Shown here: piece by piece, positions 28,258 to 36,501 of the stretch | Layout of the letters: each line of letters opens with the position of its first letter | Numbering within the stretch: the stretch's first letter is position 1 | Assembly (NCBI GenBank): GCA_044508625.1 | Contig: JBIQHJ010000009.1 | Span: 20,827-84,826, forward strand | From: Castellaniella sp044508625 | GTDB lineage: Bacteria; Pseudomonadota; Gammaproteobacteria; Burkholderiales; Burkholderiaceae_B | Direction of reading: 5' to 3' | Length of the DNA: 64,000 bases | The notes under the pieces: generated by a model | Database searches by the model: none | What the model saw: the letters and a program-made list of their open reading frames with translations, nothing else | What the model was told of the DNA's origin: nothing | Made by a program: the position numbers and the translations under genes

Positions 28258-28998
28258 ATGAAGAAAAACATGAAACCCATCACGATCGTCCGGCCGAAAT
28301 CGCTCGCGGCGATCGTCGCCGACCGGCTGCGCGATGCGATCCTCAAGACCGAGCTGTCGCTGGGCGAAATGCTGTCCGAGGAAAAGATCGCCAGCGCGAT
28401 GAACGTCAGCCGCACGCCGGTGCGCGAGGCGCTGACCATGCTGCAGTTGCAGGGGCTGATCAACATCATTCCGCAGCGCGGCAGCTTCGTCTTCAAGCCC
28501 GACGCCGCCGACCTGGAGGCCCTCGTCCAGTACCGCCTGATGCTCGAGACACAGGCCGCGCAGCTCGCGATGAAAGCCAACCCCGTCAAGGCGGCCGCGG
28601 CGCTCGGCCGCGTGGTCGCGGCCATGGAGCGCGCCAGCGAGAACGACGACGCTGCCGCCTACACCGAGGCCGACAGCAGCTTTCACAACGTTTTTTTCGA
28701 GTTCTGTGGCAACCACTACCTCTCGCAGGCCTACGAGATCGCCGGCAGCCGGATCGCGGCCCTGCGGGCGCACCTGTCGCAGCCGCTCGGCATGCACCGC
28801 GGCCGCACCCTGCGCGAGCACATCGAGATCGCGCAGGCCTTCGAACGCGGCGACGCCAGGACGGCGCTGGGCATCCTCGAGGTCCACATCGCCAACATGC
28901 GCGAAAACTACGGCAAGGCGCTGATCGCCCTGGGCCTCGACGAGGACGAGCCGTCCCCCGCCAGGGGCCGCAGGGCCGATCGGGGGCGCCAGCGATAG
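28258..28998 (+). CDS. GntR-family regulator, FCD (FadR C-terminal) subfamily
   Basis: This regulator has an N-terminal winged helix (LAAIVADRLRDAILKTELSL, then EEKIASAMNVSRTPVREAL) and an all-helical FCD effector domain. The FCD domain contains ADSSFHNVFFEFCGNHYL and LREHIEIAQAFERGDARTAL, whose Asp and His residues form the metal/ligand site. The frame extends back to 28069, but the first 60 residues would read through the AT-rich promoter region. Starts at 28258 (MKKNMKP) or 28270 (MKPITIV) fit best, though neither has a good Shine-Dalgarno sequence. It is divergent from the TRAP/epimerase/SDR operon and very probably represses it. Confidence 0.88.
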   Translation: MKKNMKPITIVRPKSLAAIVADRLRDAILKTELSLGEMLSEEKIASAMNVSRTPVREALTMLQLQGLINIIPQRGSFVFKPDAADLEALVQYRLMLETQAAQLAMKANPVKAAAALGRVVAAMERASENDDAAAYTEADSSFHNVFFEFCGNHYLSQAYEIAGSRIAALRAHLSQPLGMHRGRTLREHIEIAQAFERGDARTALGILEVHIANMRENYGKALIALGLDEDEPSPARGRRADRGRQR

Positions 28999-29088
28999 GC
29001 CGCCGCATCGTGCCGTCGCCCATGGCGGCGCCGATGCTGCCGATCCGGTGATCCTCCACCCCGCCCGAGGGGACGGGTATCGGACGGC

Positions 29089-30285
29089 CTATTCGAACTT
29101 GCCCAGCGCGAGCTTCAGGCTGGTGGTCTTGGTGGCGATGATCATGGGCTGCTGGTCCCCGACATCGTCGTATGCAAACCCATAGGCCAGCCCGCTGGCG
29201 CTGTAGTCGTGAAAGTGCTGCGCCCACGCATTGAAGGGAACCCCGGGCTTGTAGTTGTCACTGAGGGGCGGGGTATAGCTCCCTCCGGCATCGATATTCA
29301 GCTCGGTGGTCGTTGTCCCGATGACGCCGCGATTGAATCCGGCAAGAATGGCTTTGCCGGTATTCCTGAGGTCGACCAGCAGGTCGCCGACCTGCGGTAC
29401 GCCGACACCCGTCATCTGGCCGTCGCAGTCGAGGACATTCTGGGTCGTGAGGTCATCGAAACTGAACTGGGGCCCTCCGGTTTGCAATGTGTCCTTATAG
29501 AAGATCAACGTCTTGTTGTCCGCCTGGGTCCGCCCATAATAAGTCTTTTGAAGCGCGTTGGATGAGCATGTCACGCTCAGCCAGTCGCCTTTCCAGTGGA
29601 GCAGCGCATCGCTGATCACGGTATCCAGATAGGTGCTGCCCACGACGCTTTCTCCGGTGGCACTCGCGGAGACCGGAAATCCGTACTGGTCGACCTGCGT
29701 CGTATTGATGTACAGCAATCCATCCACGCTGTACGAAAATTCCAGCCAATCATAAAAACAGAGCGCACCCACGCCGTTGGCCGCAACGACCGGCGTCGTA
29801 TAGCCATCGACCTTTCCCGCCCCGGAGAGGTCGCCGCCCACCCTGGGCGTGAACGGCAGCAGCGGCTTGCCCACCGAAATCCAGATCCGTCCGCTGAACG
29901 CGGCATCGCCATTGCCGAAGCCCGGGATATTGGTACTGTCGAAGCTGGACAGATCGGCCACCTCCGTGACACCGGAGCGATCCAGCGGAATGCTGTAATT
30001 GGCCCAGGCATTCGGATAATTCTGGCTATAGGTGGCGCCCGACAGGCCCGTCTGGATCTTCGACGCATCGGTGATCGTATTGTCGCCGGTCGACATTTCG
30101 ACCGGCTTGCGCGACACCGGATCGTAGCGATAGAACACCTGGCCCGGTACTTTGACCAGGCCCGTGATATAGGCGTAGATAGGAATATTGGCGGGGATTG
30201 CCAGGTTTTTTTGATGGGGTGGAGCCGCACAAGGCTCTACCCCATAAACGGGGGATGGGCACACATCAGACACGGTTGATGACAC
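29089..30285 (-). CDS. GH64-type beta-1,3-glucanase-like protein without a visible signal peptide
   Basis: The sequence matches the glycoside hydrolase 64/GluB (laminaripentaose-producing beta-1,3-glucanase) pattern: IPIYAYITGLV at the start, SGRIWISVGKPLLPF, YDWLEFSYSVDG, LYINTTQVDQYGFPVS, and FNAWAQHFHDYS near the end. E182 and D199 lie where the family has its catalytic acids. Such enzymes are normally secreted, yet only about 26 residues precede the domain and no signal peptide is seen. The frame opens with a GTG at 30285 lacking a Shine-Dalgarno sequence, so the 5' end may be lost or the start misplaced. Codon use is visibly less GC-rich than its neighbours, and it lies 52 bp beyond the 3' end of tRNA-Val on the same strand, both signs of acquisition. 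Confidence 0.75.
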   Translation of the reverse strand: MSSTVSDVCPSPVYGVEPCAAPPHQKNLAIPANIPIYAYITGLVKVPGQVFYRYDPVSRKPVEMSTGDNTITDASKIQTGLSGATYSQNYPNAWANYSIPLDRSGVTEVADLSSFDSTNIPGFGNGDAAFSGRIWISVGKPLLPFTPRVGGDLSGAGKVDGYTTPVVAANGVGALCFYDWLEFSYSVDGLLYINTTQVDQYGFPVSASATGESVVGSTYLDTVISDALLHWKGDWLSVTCSSNALQKTYYGRTQADNKTLIFYKDTLQTGGPQFSFDDLTTQNVLDCDGQMTGVGVPQVGDLLVDLRNTGKAILAGFNRGVIGTTTTELNIDAGGSYTPPLSDNYKPGVPFNAWAQHFHDYSASGLAYGFAYDDVGDQQPMIIATKTTSLKLALGKFE

Positions 30286-30337
30286 AACCGCCTGGCGGCG
30301 AATGAGGCCTGAACCGGGGGAGTCGAAGGTGAACTGC

Positions 30338-30412
30338 TGGTGGGCGGTACTGGGTTCGAACCAGTGACCCCTGCCGTGTGAAGGCAGTGCTCTACCACTG
30401 AGCTAACCGCCC
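30338..30412 (-). tRNA. tRNA-Val (anticodon CAC)
   Basis: The minus strand folds as a complete tRNA. The acceptor arms GGGCGGT and ACCGCCC pair, the anticodon stem CTGCC/GGCAG encloses loop TTCACAC giving anticodon CAC, the T-loop TTCGAAC is flanked by CTGG/CCAG, and CCA is encoded. It reads the GUG codon. It lies downstream of dnaQ on the same strand. Confidence 0.96.
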
Positions 30413-30474
30413 CGTCGCGCCTGCCCGGAGGGTGCGAAATGGCTTCGCAAGGGCAAACGGCTGGGAAGGCCGAA

Positions 30475-30480
30475 ATTGTA
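30475..30480 (-). promoter_or_regulatory. Probable -10 element for tRNA-Val
   Basis: TACAAT occurs on the tRNA strand in the dnaQ-tRNA gap, 63 bp before the mature 5' end. It is a near-perfect sigma-70 -10. The -35 position is poor, so the assignment rests on the -10 and its placement. Confidence 0.4.
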
Positions 30481-30522
30481 CACGATCCCCGCCGATGCTG
30501 CAGGCGTGGCCGGCAGGCCGGG

Positions 30523-31260
30523 TCAGGCAGCCGTACGGTCGCTCGCGGCCGCCATCCAGGCGCGCCAGACGCAGGGCTTGCCGGCCGCCTTGTCCAGGGC
30601 GTCCAGGTACGCCTCGTGGGCCTGGACCGAGGCTTCGTCGACCTCGATCACGGGCAGGCCCGAGGCATCGAAGCCGCCGCCGACGAAACCCGCGCCGCGC
30701 CCCTGCCCGGCGTCCTCGTCCTCGCCGTCCATCAGCAGCGAGTCCTGCCCGCGCGTCATGGCCAGCCAGACCTCGCCGAGCAGCTCGGAGTCCAGCAAGG
30801 CGCCGTGCAGGGTGCGATGGGCGTTCGAGATGCCGAAGCGCTCGCACAAGGCATCGAGATTGTTGCGCTTGCCCGGGAACATCTCGCGCGCCACCAGCAG
30901 CGAGTCCGTGATCTTGGCGCACAGCTCGGTGAACGGCGGGTGGCCGGTGCGCGCCAGCTCTGCGTTCAGGAACTTCACGTCGAAGGCCGCGTTGTGGATG
31001 ATGATCTCGGCATCGCGCACGAATTCCACCAACTGATCGGCCAGGTCGGCGAAGCGCGGATACTGCGACAGGAATTCCGTGGTCAGCCCGTGCACCCGCA
31101 AGGCCTCGGGATCGCTGTCGCGCTCGGGATTCATGTACAGGTGCAGGTGGCGGTCGGTGATCCGGCGGTTGCATATCTCGACGCAGGCGAGCTCGACGAT
31201 GCGATGCCCCTGCTCGGGTTCCAGGCCGGTGGTTTCGGTATCGAGGATGATTTGTCGCAT
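30523..31260 (-). CDS. dnaQ: DNA polymerase III epsilon subunit (3'-5' proofreading exonuclease)
   Basis: This is the proofreading subunit of the replicative polymerase. The start at 31260 (MRQIILDTETTGLEP) places the ExoI acids D7 and E9 at the N-terminus as in known epsilon subunits; the upstream frame belongs to the rnhA region. ExoII is IIHNAAFDVKFLN and ExoIII is HGALLDSELL. The length of 245 residues and the C-terminal segment that should bind the alpha subunit are normal. It starts 8 bp after rnhA, the rnhA-dnaQ pair known from many proteobacteria. Confidence 0.95.
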   Translation of the reverse strand: MRQIILDTETTGLEPEQGHRIVELACVEICNRRITDRHLHLYMNPERDSDPEALRVHGLTTEFLSQYPRFADLADQLVEFVRDAEIIIHNAAFDVKFLNAELARTGHPPFTELCAKITDSLLVAREMFPGKRNNLDALCERFGISNAHRTLHGALLDSELLGEVWLAMTRGQDSLLMDGEDEDAGQGRGAGFVGGGFDASGLPVIEVDEASVQAHEAYLDALDKAAGKPCVWRAWMAAASDRTAA

Positions 31261-31268
31261 GATGGGTT

Positions 31269-31721
31269 TCAGCCGGCCCGGCGGCGCAGTTCCTCGACCC
31301 CGAGGTTGGCCAGCGCGTCGGCGCACTCGTTGCCGGGATCGCCCGCATGGCCCCGGATCCATATCCAGTGTAATGCATGCCGCCCTGCCAGCTCGTCGAG
31401 CGCCTGCCACAGGTCGGCGTTCTTGACGGGTTTCCTGTCGGCGGTGCGCCAGCCGCGGCGCTTCCAGTCGGGCAGCCACTGGGTCATGCCCTTCTGGACG
31501 TAGGACGAATCCGTGTGCACCGTGACCACGCAGGGGCGCTTGAGCGCCCGCAGGGCCTCGATCACCGCGAGGAGCTCCATCCGGTTGTTGGTGGTGTTCG
31601 GCTCGCCGCCATGCAGCTTTTTTTCATGGGGGCCCTGGCGCAGCAGCGCGCCCCAGCCCCCCGGACCGGGGTTGCCCTTGCAGGCGCCGTCCGTCCAGAT
31701 CTGTACCACGGGATCAGCCAT
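31269..31721 (-). CDS. rnhA: Ribonuclease HI
   Basis: This enzyme cleaves the RNA strand of RNA-DNA hybrids. All four catalytic acids are present: D11 (WTDGACKGNPGPGG), E49 (NNRMELLAV), D71 (HTDSSYVQ) and D135 (NECADALAN). It is 150 residues long, as expected. Its first 8 bp overlap the end of the methyltransferase gene, so methyltransferase, rnhA and dnaQ form one leftward operon. Confidence 0.96.
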   Translation of the reverse strand: MADPVVQIWTDGACKGNPGPGGWGALLRQGPHEKKLHGGEPNTTNNRMELLAVIEALRALKRPCVVTVHTDSSYVQKGMTQWLPDWKRRGWRTADRKPVKNADLWQALDELAGRHALHWIWIRGHAGDPGNECADALANLGVEELRRRAG

Positions 31722-32487
31722 TGCAGCGATTGTCCTCCACCTGATTGGCCACCGGCGCCACCGCGGCGCGGCGCACCCGGCGGCGCTTGCTCTTGCGCCA
31801 CGCGGGGCCGATCAGGCGCATGCCCGCGACCCGCTTGACGGCCGAGATCGCGTAGACGGCGCCGCATGCGGGCCACCAGCGGTCTCCGGCATGCTCCATG
31901 AAGCGCCAGCGCAGCAGCCAGGTCTGCGATTCGCACAAGGGCGCGTAGCAGCCGAAGCGCCCGCGATCGGCCTCGAAGGATAACAGCTTGAACCAATCCT
32001 TGATACGCGCCGGCGACACCTGCGAGGGCACGGGCACCGGCAGGCGCAGGGCCAGGCCCGGCAGCGACTCGCGCACGCCCCACAGGCTGAACGGATTGAA
32101 GCCGGTGATCACCACCCTGCCCTCGGGCATCAGGACGCGCTCGACCTCGCGCAGCACGTGGTGCGGGTCGATGCTCCATTCGAGGGTGTGCGGCAGCACC
32201 AGCAGGTCGATGCTCTGGGTGCCGAAGGGCAGTTGCTCGGGTTCGCAGATCAGGCGGCCGCTGCGCGTGCCGTACGGCGCCGCCGGGCTGTGGGCCCAGG
32301 CCTTGTGCGGCATGCGGTTGGCTTGCAGCAGGTCCCAATGCGGCAGGCCGATTTGTATGGCATGATAGCCGAACACGTTCGCCACCATGGCGTCCACCTG
32401 CCGCTGTTCCCAGGCGCGTACGTACAGCCCCGCGGGGGTTTCCAGCCACTCGGCCAGTTCGATCGGCATCGCGCGGTCCAGCGGCAC
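31714..32487 (-). CDS. SAM-dependent methyltransferase (class I, type 11-like)
   Basis: The protein has a degraded class I methyltransferase core: LPFGTQSIDLLVLPHTLEWS with HVLREVERVLMPEGRVVITGFNP after it. The usual glycine-rich SAM motif is replaced by IQIGLPHWDLL, a feature shared by the family found beside rnhA and gloB. The start is best taken as the GTG at 32487, because AGGAG lies 5 bases upstream; a longer frame from 32514 would overlap gloB. That gives 257 residues with a basic C-terminal tail (RKSKRRRVRRA). The substrate is unknown. The start codon is only 15 bp from that of divergent gloB. Confidence 0.82.
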   Translation of the reverse strand: MPLDRAMPIELAEWLETPAGLYVRAWEQRQVDAMVANVFGYHAIQIGLPHWDLLQANRMPHKAWAHSPAAPYGTRSGRLICEPEQLPFGTQSIDLLVLPHTLEWSIDPHHVLREVERVLMPEGRVVITGFNPFSLWGVRESLPGLALRLPVPVPSQVSPARIKDWFKLLSFEADRGRFGCYAPLCESQTWLLRWRFMEHAGDRWWPACGAVYAISAVKRVAGMRLIGPAWRKSKRRRVRRAAVAPVANQVEDNRCNG

Positions 32488-32502
32488 ATTGACTCCTAAG
32501 CT

Positions 32503-33312
32503 ATGGAAAAACACGCCACGATCACCGATGCGTCGGCCATCCTGACGCCCATCCCCGCCCTATCCGACAACTATATCTGGATGGTACAGAAAAACGGCCA
32601 CGCGATCGTCGTCGATCCCGGGGTCGCCGCGCCGGTCGAGGCGGCCTTGCCGCATGGCGTGATCCTCGAGGCCATCCTCATCACCCACCACCACGACGAT
32701 CACGTGGGCGGACTGCGTGCATTACACCAGCGAACCGGCGCGCGCGTCTACGGCCCCCGCAACGAGGTCCTGCCGCATTGCGACGTGCGCCTGGGGGACG
32801 GCGACCGGATCCAGTTGCCGGGCTGCGGCCTGTCCTTCGAGGTGCTGGACGTTCCCGGCCACACGGCCGGGCACATCGCCTACTTCGGCGAACTGGACCC
32901 CGGGCGGCCGGCCGTTTTCTGCGGCGACACCCTGTTCGCCGCGGGCTGTGGACGCCTTTTCGAGGGCACCCCTGCCCAAATGGTCGATTCCTTGGGTAAA
33001 CTTGGGGCCTTGCCCCCGCAAACCCTCGTGTGCTGCGCACACGAATACACCGCGGCGAACATCCGCTGGGCTTTGCAGGTCGAGCCCGACAACACGGCAC
33101 TGCGCGAACGCGCGCAGGAGGTCGCGCGCTTGCGCGGCCAGGGGATGCCCACCGTGCCGTCGAGCATCGAGGCCGAGCTGCGCACCAATCCGTTCATGCG
33201 GACGGACTGCGCGCCGGTGGGCGCCGCCGCCTCCGCCCATGCGGGCGCGCGGCTGGAAACACCGCAGGCGGTGTTCGCCTGCTTGCGCGAATGGAAGAAC
33301 AATTTCAAATGA
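32503..33312 (+). CDS. gloB: Hydroxyacylglutathione hydrolase (glyoxalase II)
   Basis: It hydrolyses S-lactoylglutathione to lactate and glutathione, the second step of methylglyoxal detoxification. The metallo-beta-lactamase motif THHHDDH spans residues 61-67. Further ligands lie in PGHTAGHIAYF, FCGDTLFAAGCGRLFEG and CAHEYTAANIRWA. The length of 269 residues is normal. No Shine-Dalgarno sequence precedes the ATG, and only 15 bp separate it from the divergent methyltransferase start, so its promoter must lie inside that gene. Confidence 0.95.
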   Translation: MEKHATITDASAILTPIPALSDNYIWMVQKNGHAIVVDPGVAAPVEAALPHGVILEAILITHHHDDHVGGLRALHQRTGARVYGPRNEVLPHCDVRLGDGDRIQLPGCGLSFEVLDVPGHTAGHIAYFGELDPGRPAVFCGDTLFAAGCGRLFEGTPAQMVDSLGKLGALPPQTLVCCAHEYTAANIRWALQVEPDNTALRERAQEVARLRGQGMPTVPSSIEAELRTNPFMRTDCAPVGAAASAHAGARLETPQAVFACLREWKNNFK

Positions 33313-33319
33313 CCCGGTC

Positions 33320-34759
33320 ATGAGCCTCCTGCGACTCTCCCTACTGCTGATCCTCGTGGCCCTGGCGGGCTGTGCCACCCAAACACCCAAGTCGGAACGA
33401 CAGGCCTACGTCGCCGAGGACACCTCGCGCACCATCGACCTGACCCATCCGCCCCGCGACATGTGGGACCGGATCCGGCGCGGCTTCGCCATTCCCAACC
33501 TGCGCAGCGAGCGCGTGGACTACTGGACGGACTACTACGCCTCGCATCCGCAGTCGGTGCTGCTGATGAGCCAGCGTGCCGGGAAATACCTCTACTACAT
33601 CGTCGACGAGCTCGACCGCCGGGGCCTGCCGACCGAGCTCGCCCTGCTGCCTTTCGTCGAGAGCGCCTACAACCCCACGGCGCTGTCGCGCTCCAAGGCC
33701 TCGGGCCTGTGGCAGTTCATCCCCAGCACCGGCCAGCACTACAACCTCCAGCAGGACTGGTGGCGCGACCAGCGCCGCGACCCGGTCGCCTCGACACAGG
33801 CGGCCCTGGACTACCTCAGCTACCTGTACGACTTCCAGGGGGACTGGTACCTGGCCCTGGCGTCCTACAACTGGGGCGAGGGCGCGGTCAAGCGCGCCAT
33901 GGAAAAGGCCGAGCGCGCCGGCATCCAGCCCACCTACCTGACGCTGGACATGCCCGACGAGACCCGCAACTACGTCCCCAAGCTGCAAGCCATCAAGAAC
34001 ATCATCGCCCGCCCCACGAAATTCGGCATCACCCTCCCGCAAGTCAGCAACGCCCCCTACTTCACCACCGTCCACAAGGCGCGCGACATGGACATCGAGG
34101 TCGCCGCCGCCCTCGCCGAGATGCCCCTCGAGGACTTCAAGGCGCTGAATCCCTCCTACAACCGCCCCATCATGCTGGCCGCCCACAGCCCGGCGCTGCA
34201 CCTGCCCATGGACAAGGTCGAGGTCTTCAACAACAACCTCCAGGCCTACACCGGCAACCTCAGTTCCTGGCGGGTCTACCATCCCACGCGCGGCCAGTCC
34301 CTGGCGGCCATCGCCAAGGCGCAGGGCGTGACCCTGAGCGCGCTGCGCGAGGCCAACGGGTTCGACCGCAGGCGCACGGTCGCCAGCGGCGACGTCCTGC
34401 TGATCCCGTCCCGCTCGCCCGCGACCGACACCGGCATCCGGCTCGCCGCCTACACGCCGGACGGCGCCGAGGACGCGCCGCCGCGCACCCTGCGCACCGT
34501 CCGTCCCCATGCCGCCAAGGACGTCCGCGTCGTCAGCATCCCCGGCACGCGGCCCGGGGCATCGCGCGCCGCGCCCCCCGACATGCGGCCCCGGGTCGTG
34601 GCCCGCACGCACACGGTCCGTCGCGGCGACACCCTGTACTCGCTCGCGCGGCGCTACAACACCTCGGTGGACGCGCTGCGCAAGCTCAACAACCTCAAGG
34701 GCTCAGCCCTGGCCACCGGCTCGCGCCTGCGCGTGCCGGGCGCCGACGTCCAGGGCTGA
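33320..34759 (+). CDS. mltD: Membrane-bound lytic murein transglycosylase D
   Basis: This is a lipoprotein transglycosylase that cleaves peptidoglycan. The start at 33320 gives a clear lipoprotein signal with the lipid-bearing cysteine C18 (LVALAGC). The SLT domain has the catalytic glutamate E114 in LPFVESAYNP and then SGLWQFIPSTG. Two LysM peptidoglycan-binding repeats follow, a weaker one near 315-360 (YHPTRGQSLAAIAKAQGVTL) and a strong one near 432-472 (HTVRRGDTLYSLARRYNTSV), joined by a Pro/Arg-rich linker. It begins 7 bp after gloB. Confidence 0.94.
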   Translation: MSLLRLSLLLILVALAGCATQTPKSERQAYVAEDTSRTIDLTHPPRDMWDRIRRGFAIPNLRSERVDYWTDYYASHPQSVLLMSQRAGKYLYYIVDELDRRGLPTELALLPFVESAYNPTALSRSKASGLWQFIPSTGQHYNLQQDWWRDQRRDPVASTQAALDYLSYLYDFQGDWYLALASYNWGEGAVKRAMEKAERAGIQPTYLTLDMPDETRNYVPKLQAIKNIIARPTKFGITLPQVSNAPYFTTVHKARDMDIEVAAALAEMPLEDFKALNPSYNRPIMLAAHSPALHLPMDKVEVFNNNLQAYTGNLSSWRVYHPTRGQSLAAIAKAQGVTLSALREANGFDRRRTVASGDVLLIPSRSPATDTGIRLAAYTPDGAEDAPPRTLRTVRPHAAKDVRVVSIPGTRPGASRAAPPDMRPRVVARTHTVRRGDTLYSLARRYNTSVDALRKLNNLKGSALATGSRLRVPGADVQG

Positions 34760-34798
34760 GCCCTCCTTCGCATCCCGACCAAACAGGACTTCAAAGAC

Positions 34799-35581
34799 AT
34801 GGGCTTTCTGAACGGAAAACGCATCCTGATCACGGGCGTGATCTCCAATCGATCCATCGCCTACGGCATCGCGCAGGCCTGCCGCGCCCAGGGCGCCGAG
34901 CTCGCCTTCACCTACGTGGGCGAGCGCTTCGAGGACCGCGTCACGGAATTCGCCCACGAGCTGGGCAGCTCGATCGTCATCCCCTGCGACGTCGGCGAGG
35001 ACGCCCAGATCGAGGCGACGTTCGCCACCCTGCGCGAGCACTGGGACGGCCTGGACGGCCTCGTGCACTCGATCGGCTTCGCCCCGCGCGATGCGCTGGC
35101 CGGCGACCTGCTCGACGGCATGACGCGCGAAAACTACCGCATCGCGCACGACATTTCCGCCTACAGCTTCCCGGCCCTGGCCAAGGCCGCCCTGCCCCTG
35201 ATGGAGGGCCGCAAGGGCTCGGTGCTGACCATGACCTACCTGGGCGCGGAAAAGGCCATCCCCCACTACAACATGATGGGCCTGGCCAAGGCCTCGCTCG
35301 AGGCCAGCGTGCGCTACCTCGCCACGGCGCTGGGCAAGCGCGGCCTGCGCTCGAACGGCATTTCGGCCGGCCCGATCAAGACCCTGGCCGCGAGCGGCAT
35401 CAAGGATTTCTCCAACATGCTCAAGTACGTCGAGTCCCAGTCGCCCCTGGGCCGCAACGTCACGATCGAGGACGTGGGCAACGCCGCGGCCTTCCTGCTC
35501 TCGGACCTGGCCGCCGGCATCACCGGGGAAATCCTGCACGTGGATTGCGGGTTCTCGAACATCGTGCCGGGCATGGAATGA
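34799..35581 (+). CDS. fabI: Enoyl-[acyl-carrier-protein] reductase (NADH), FabI type
   Basis: It catalyses the last reduction of the fatty-acid elongation cycle. The 260 residues show the FabI cofactor motif GVISNRSIAYGIAQA and the active-site Tyr-X6-Lys as Y157 and K164 in HYNMMGLAKASLE, with SIGFAPRDALAGDLLD as a further signature. An intact FabI of this class is the expected target of triclosan-type inhibitors. It lies 39 bp after mltD and could be transcribed with it or separately. Confidence 0.96.
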   Translation: MGFLNGKRILITGVISNRSIAYGIAQACRAQGAELAFTYVGERFEDRVTEFAHELGSSIVIPCDVGEDAQIEATFATLREHWDGLDGLVHSIGFAPRDALAGDLLDGMTRENYRIAHDISAYSFPALAKAALPLMEGRKGSVLTMTYLGAEKAIPHYNMMGLAKASLEASVRYLATALGKRGLRSNGISAGPIKTLAASGIKDFSNMLKYVESQSPLGRNVTIEDVGNAAAFLLSDLAAGITGEILHVDCGFSNIVPGME

Positions 35582-35636
35582 CGCTCGCGTCGGGACGCGC
35601 CGGCGCGCATCGGGGACGCGGGCCCACGCGCGCCCC

Positions 35637-36485
35637 ATGACCATCGGCATCCTGGCCGCCCTGCGGGAGGAGGTCGCCCACCTGCTCGAGGACCTGGAGC
35701 CCGGCGGCCACCGCACGCGCATCGCCCTGCGCGACTACACCGTCGGAACGATCCACGGGCATGACTGCGTCATCGTCCTCGCGCGCATCGGCAAGGTCGC
35801 CGCGGCCACCACCGCCACCGCCCTGATCGAGCGTTTCGGCGTCGACCGCTTGATCTTCACCGGCGTGGCCGGGGGCGTGGCGCCCGGCCTGCGGATCGGC
35901 GACATCGTGGTCGCCGACACCCTGGTCCAGCACGACCTGGATGCGCGCCCCTTCTTTCCCCGCCACGAGATGCCCCTGCTGGGCGCGAGCCGCTGCGCCA
36001 CGGACGCCCGCCTGACCCAATGGCTGGAGTCCGCCTCGCACGCTTTCCTGGAGGGCCCGATGCAGCGGCGGGTCGGGCCGGACACCCGGCGGCAATTCGG
36101 CATGGACCGGCCGCGCGTGCATCGCGGCCTGATCGCCAGCGGCGACCAGTTCATCGGCAGCGCCGCCGCCGTCCGCGCCTTGCACGAGGCCCTGCCCGAG
36201 GCGCTCGCGGTCGAGATGGAGGGCGCGGCGGTCGCCCAGGTCTGCCACGAGTACGGCGTTCCCTTCGCCATCATGCGCACCATTTCCGACACCGCCGACG
36301 ACCAGGCCCACCAGGACTTCCCGGCCTTCCTCGACCGGGTCGCCAGCCATTACGCCCACGGGATCCTACAATGCCTGTTCGAGGCAGGCGTGCCGCCCGC
36401 CGGGGCCGCACGGCCGAGCCCGCAGGCGCCGCCGGAGCAAGCGCCGCCGGACGGAACCGGGGGCCCCGACGTCCGGACGGCATGA
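35637..36485 (+). CDS. mtnN: 5'-methylthioadenosine/S-adenosylhomocysteine nucleosidase-like protein
   Basis: This nucleoside phosphorylase-fold enzyme has MTIGILAALREEV at the start, FTGVAGGVAPGLRIGDIVVAD, SGDQFIG and the substrate motif VEMEGAAVAQVCHEY, followed by MRTISDTAD with the catalytic aspartate. These match MTA/SAH nucleosidase, which recycles methylthioadenosine and S-adenosylhomocysteine. At 282 residues it is longer than the usual 230-240, owing to an inserted stretch around 118-150 and a Pro-rich tail of about 35 residues. It lies between fabI and gor. Confidence 0.85.
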   Translation: MTIGILAALREEVAHLLEDLEPGGHRTRIALRDYTVGTIHGHDCVIVLARIGKVAAATTATALIERFGVDRLIFTGVAGGVAPGLRIGDIVVADTLVQHDLDARPFFPRHEMPLLGASRCATDARLTQWLESASHAFLEGPMQRRVGPDTRRQFGMDRPRVHRGLIASGDQFIGSAAAVRALHEALPEALAVEMEGAAVAQVCHEYGVPFAIMRTISDTADDQAHQDFPAFLDRVASHYAHGILQCLFEAGVPPAGAARPSPQAPPEQAPPDGTGGPDVRTA

Positions 36486-36501
36486 CATCGAGAGTCCAAC
36501 C

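Noticed and set aside
29089..30412. Genomic island integrated at tRNA-Val
   Set aside because: Only one atypical gene is present. No integrase, transposase or duplicated tRNA end was found, so an island is not claimed.
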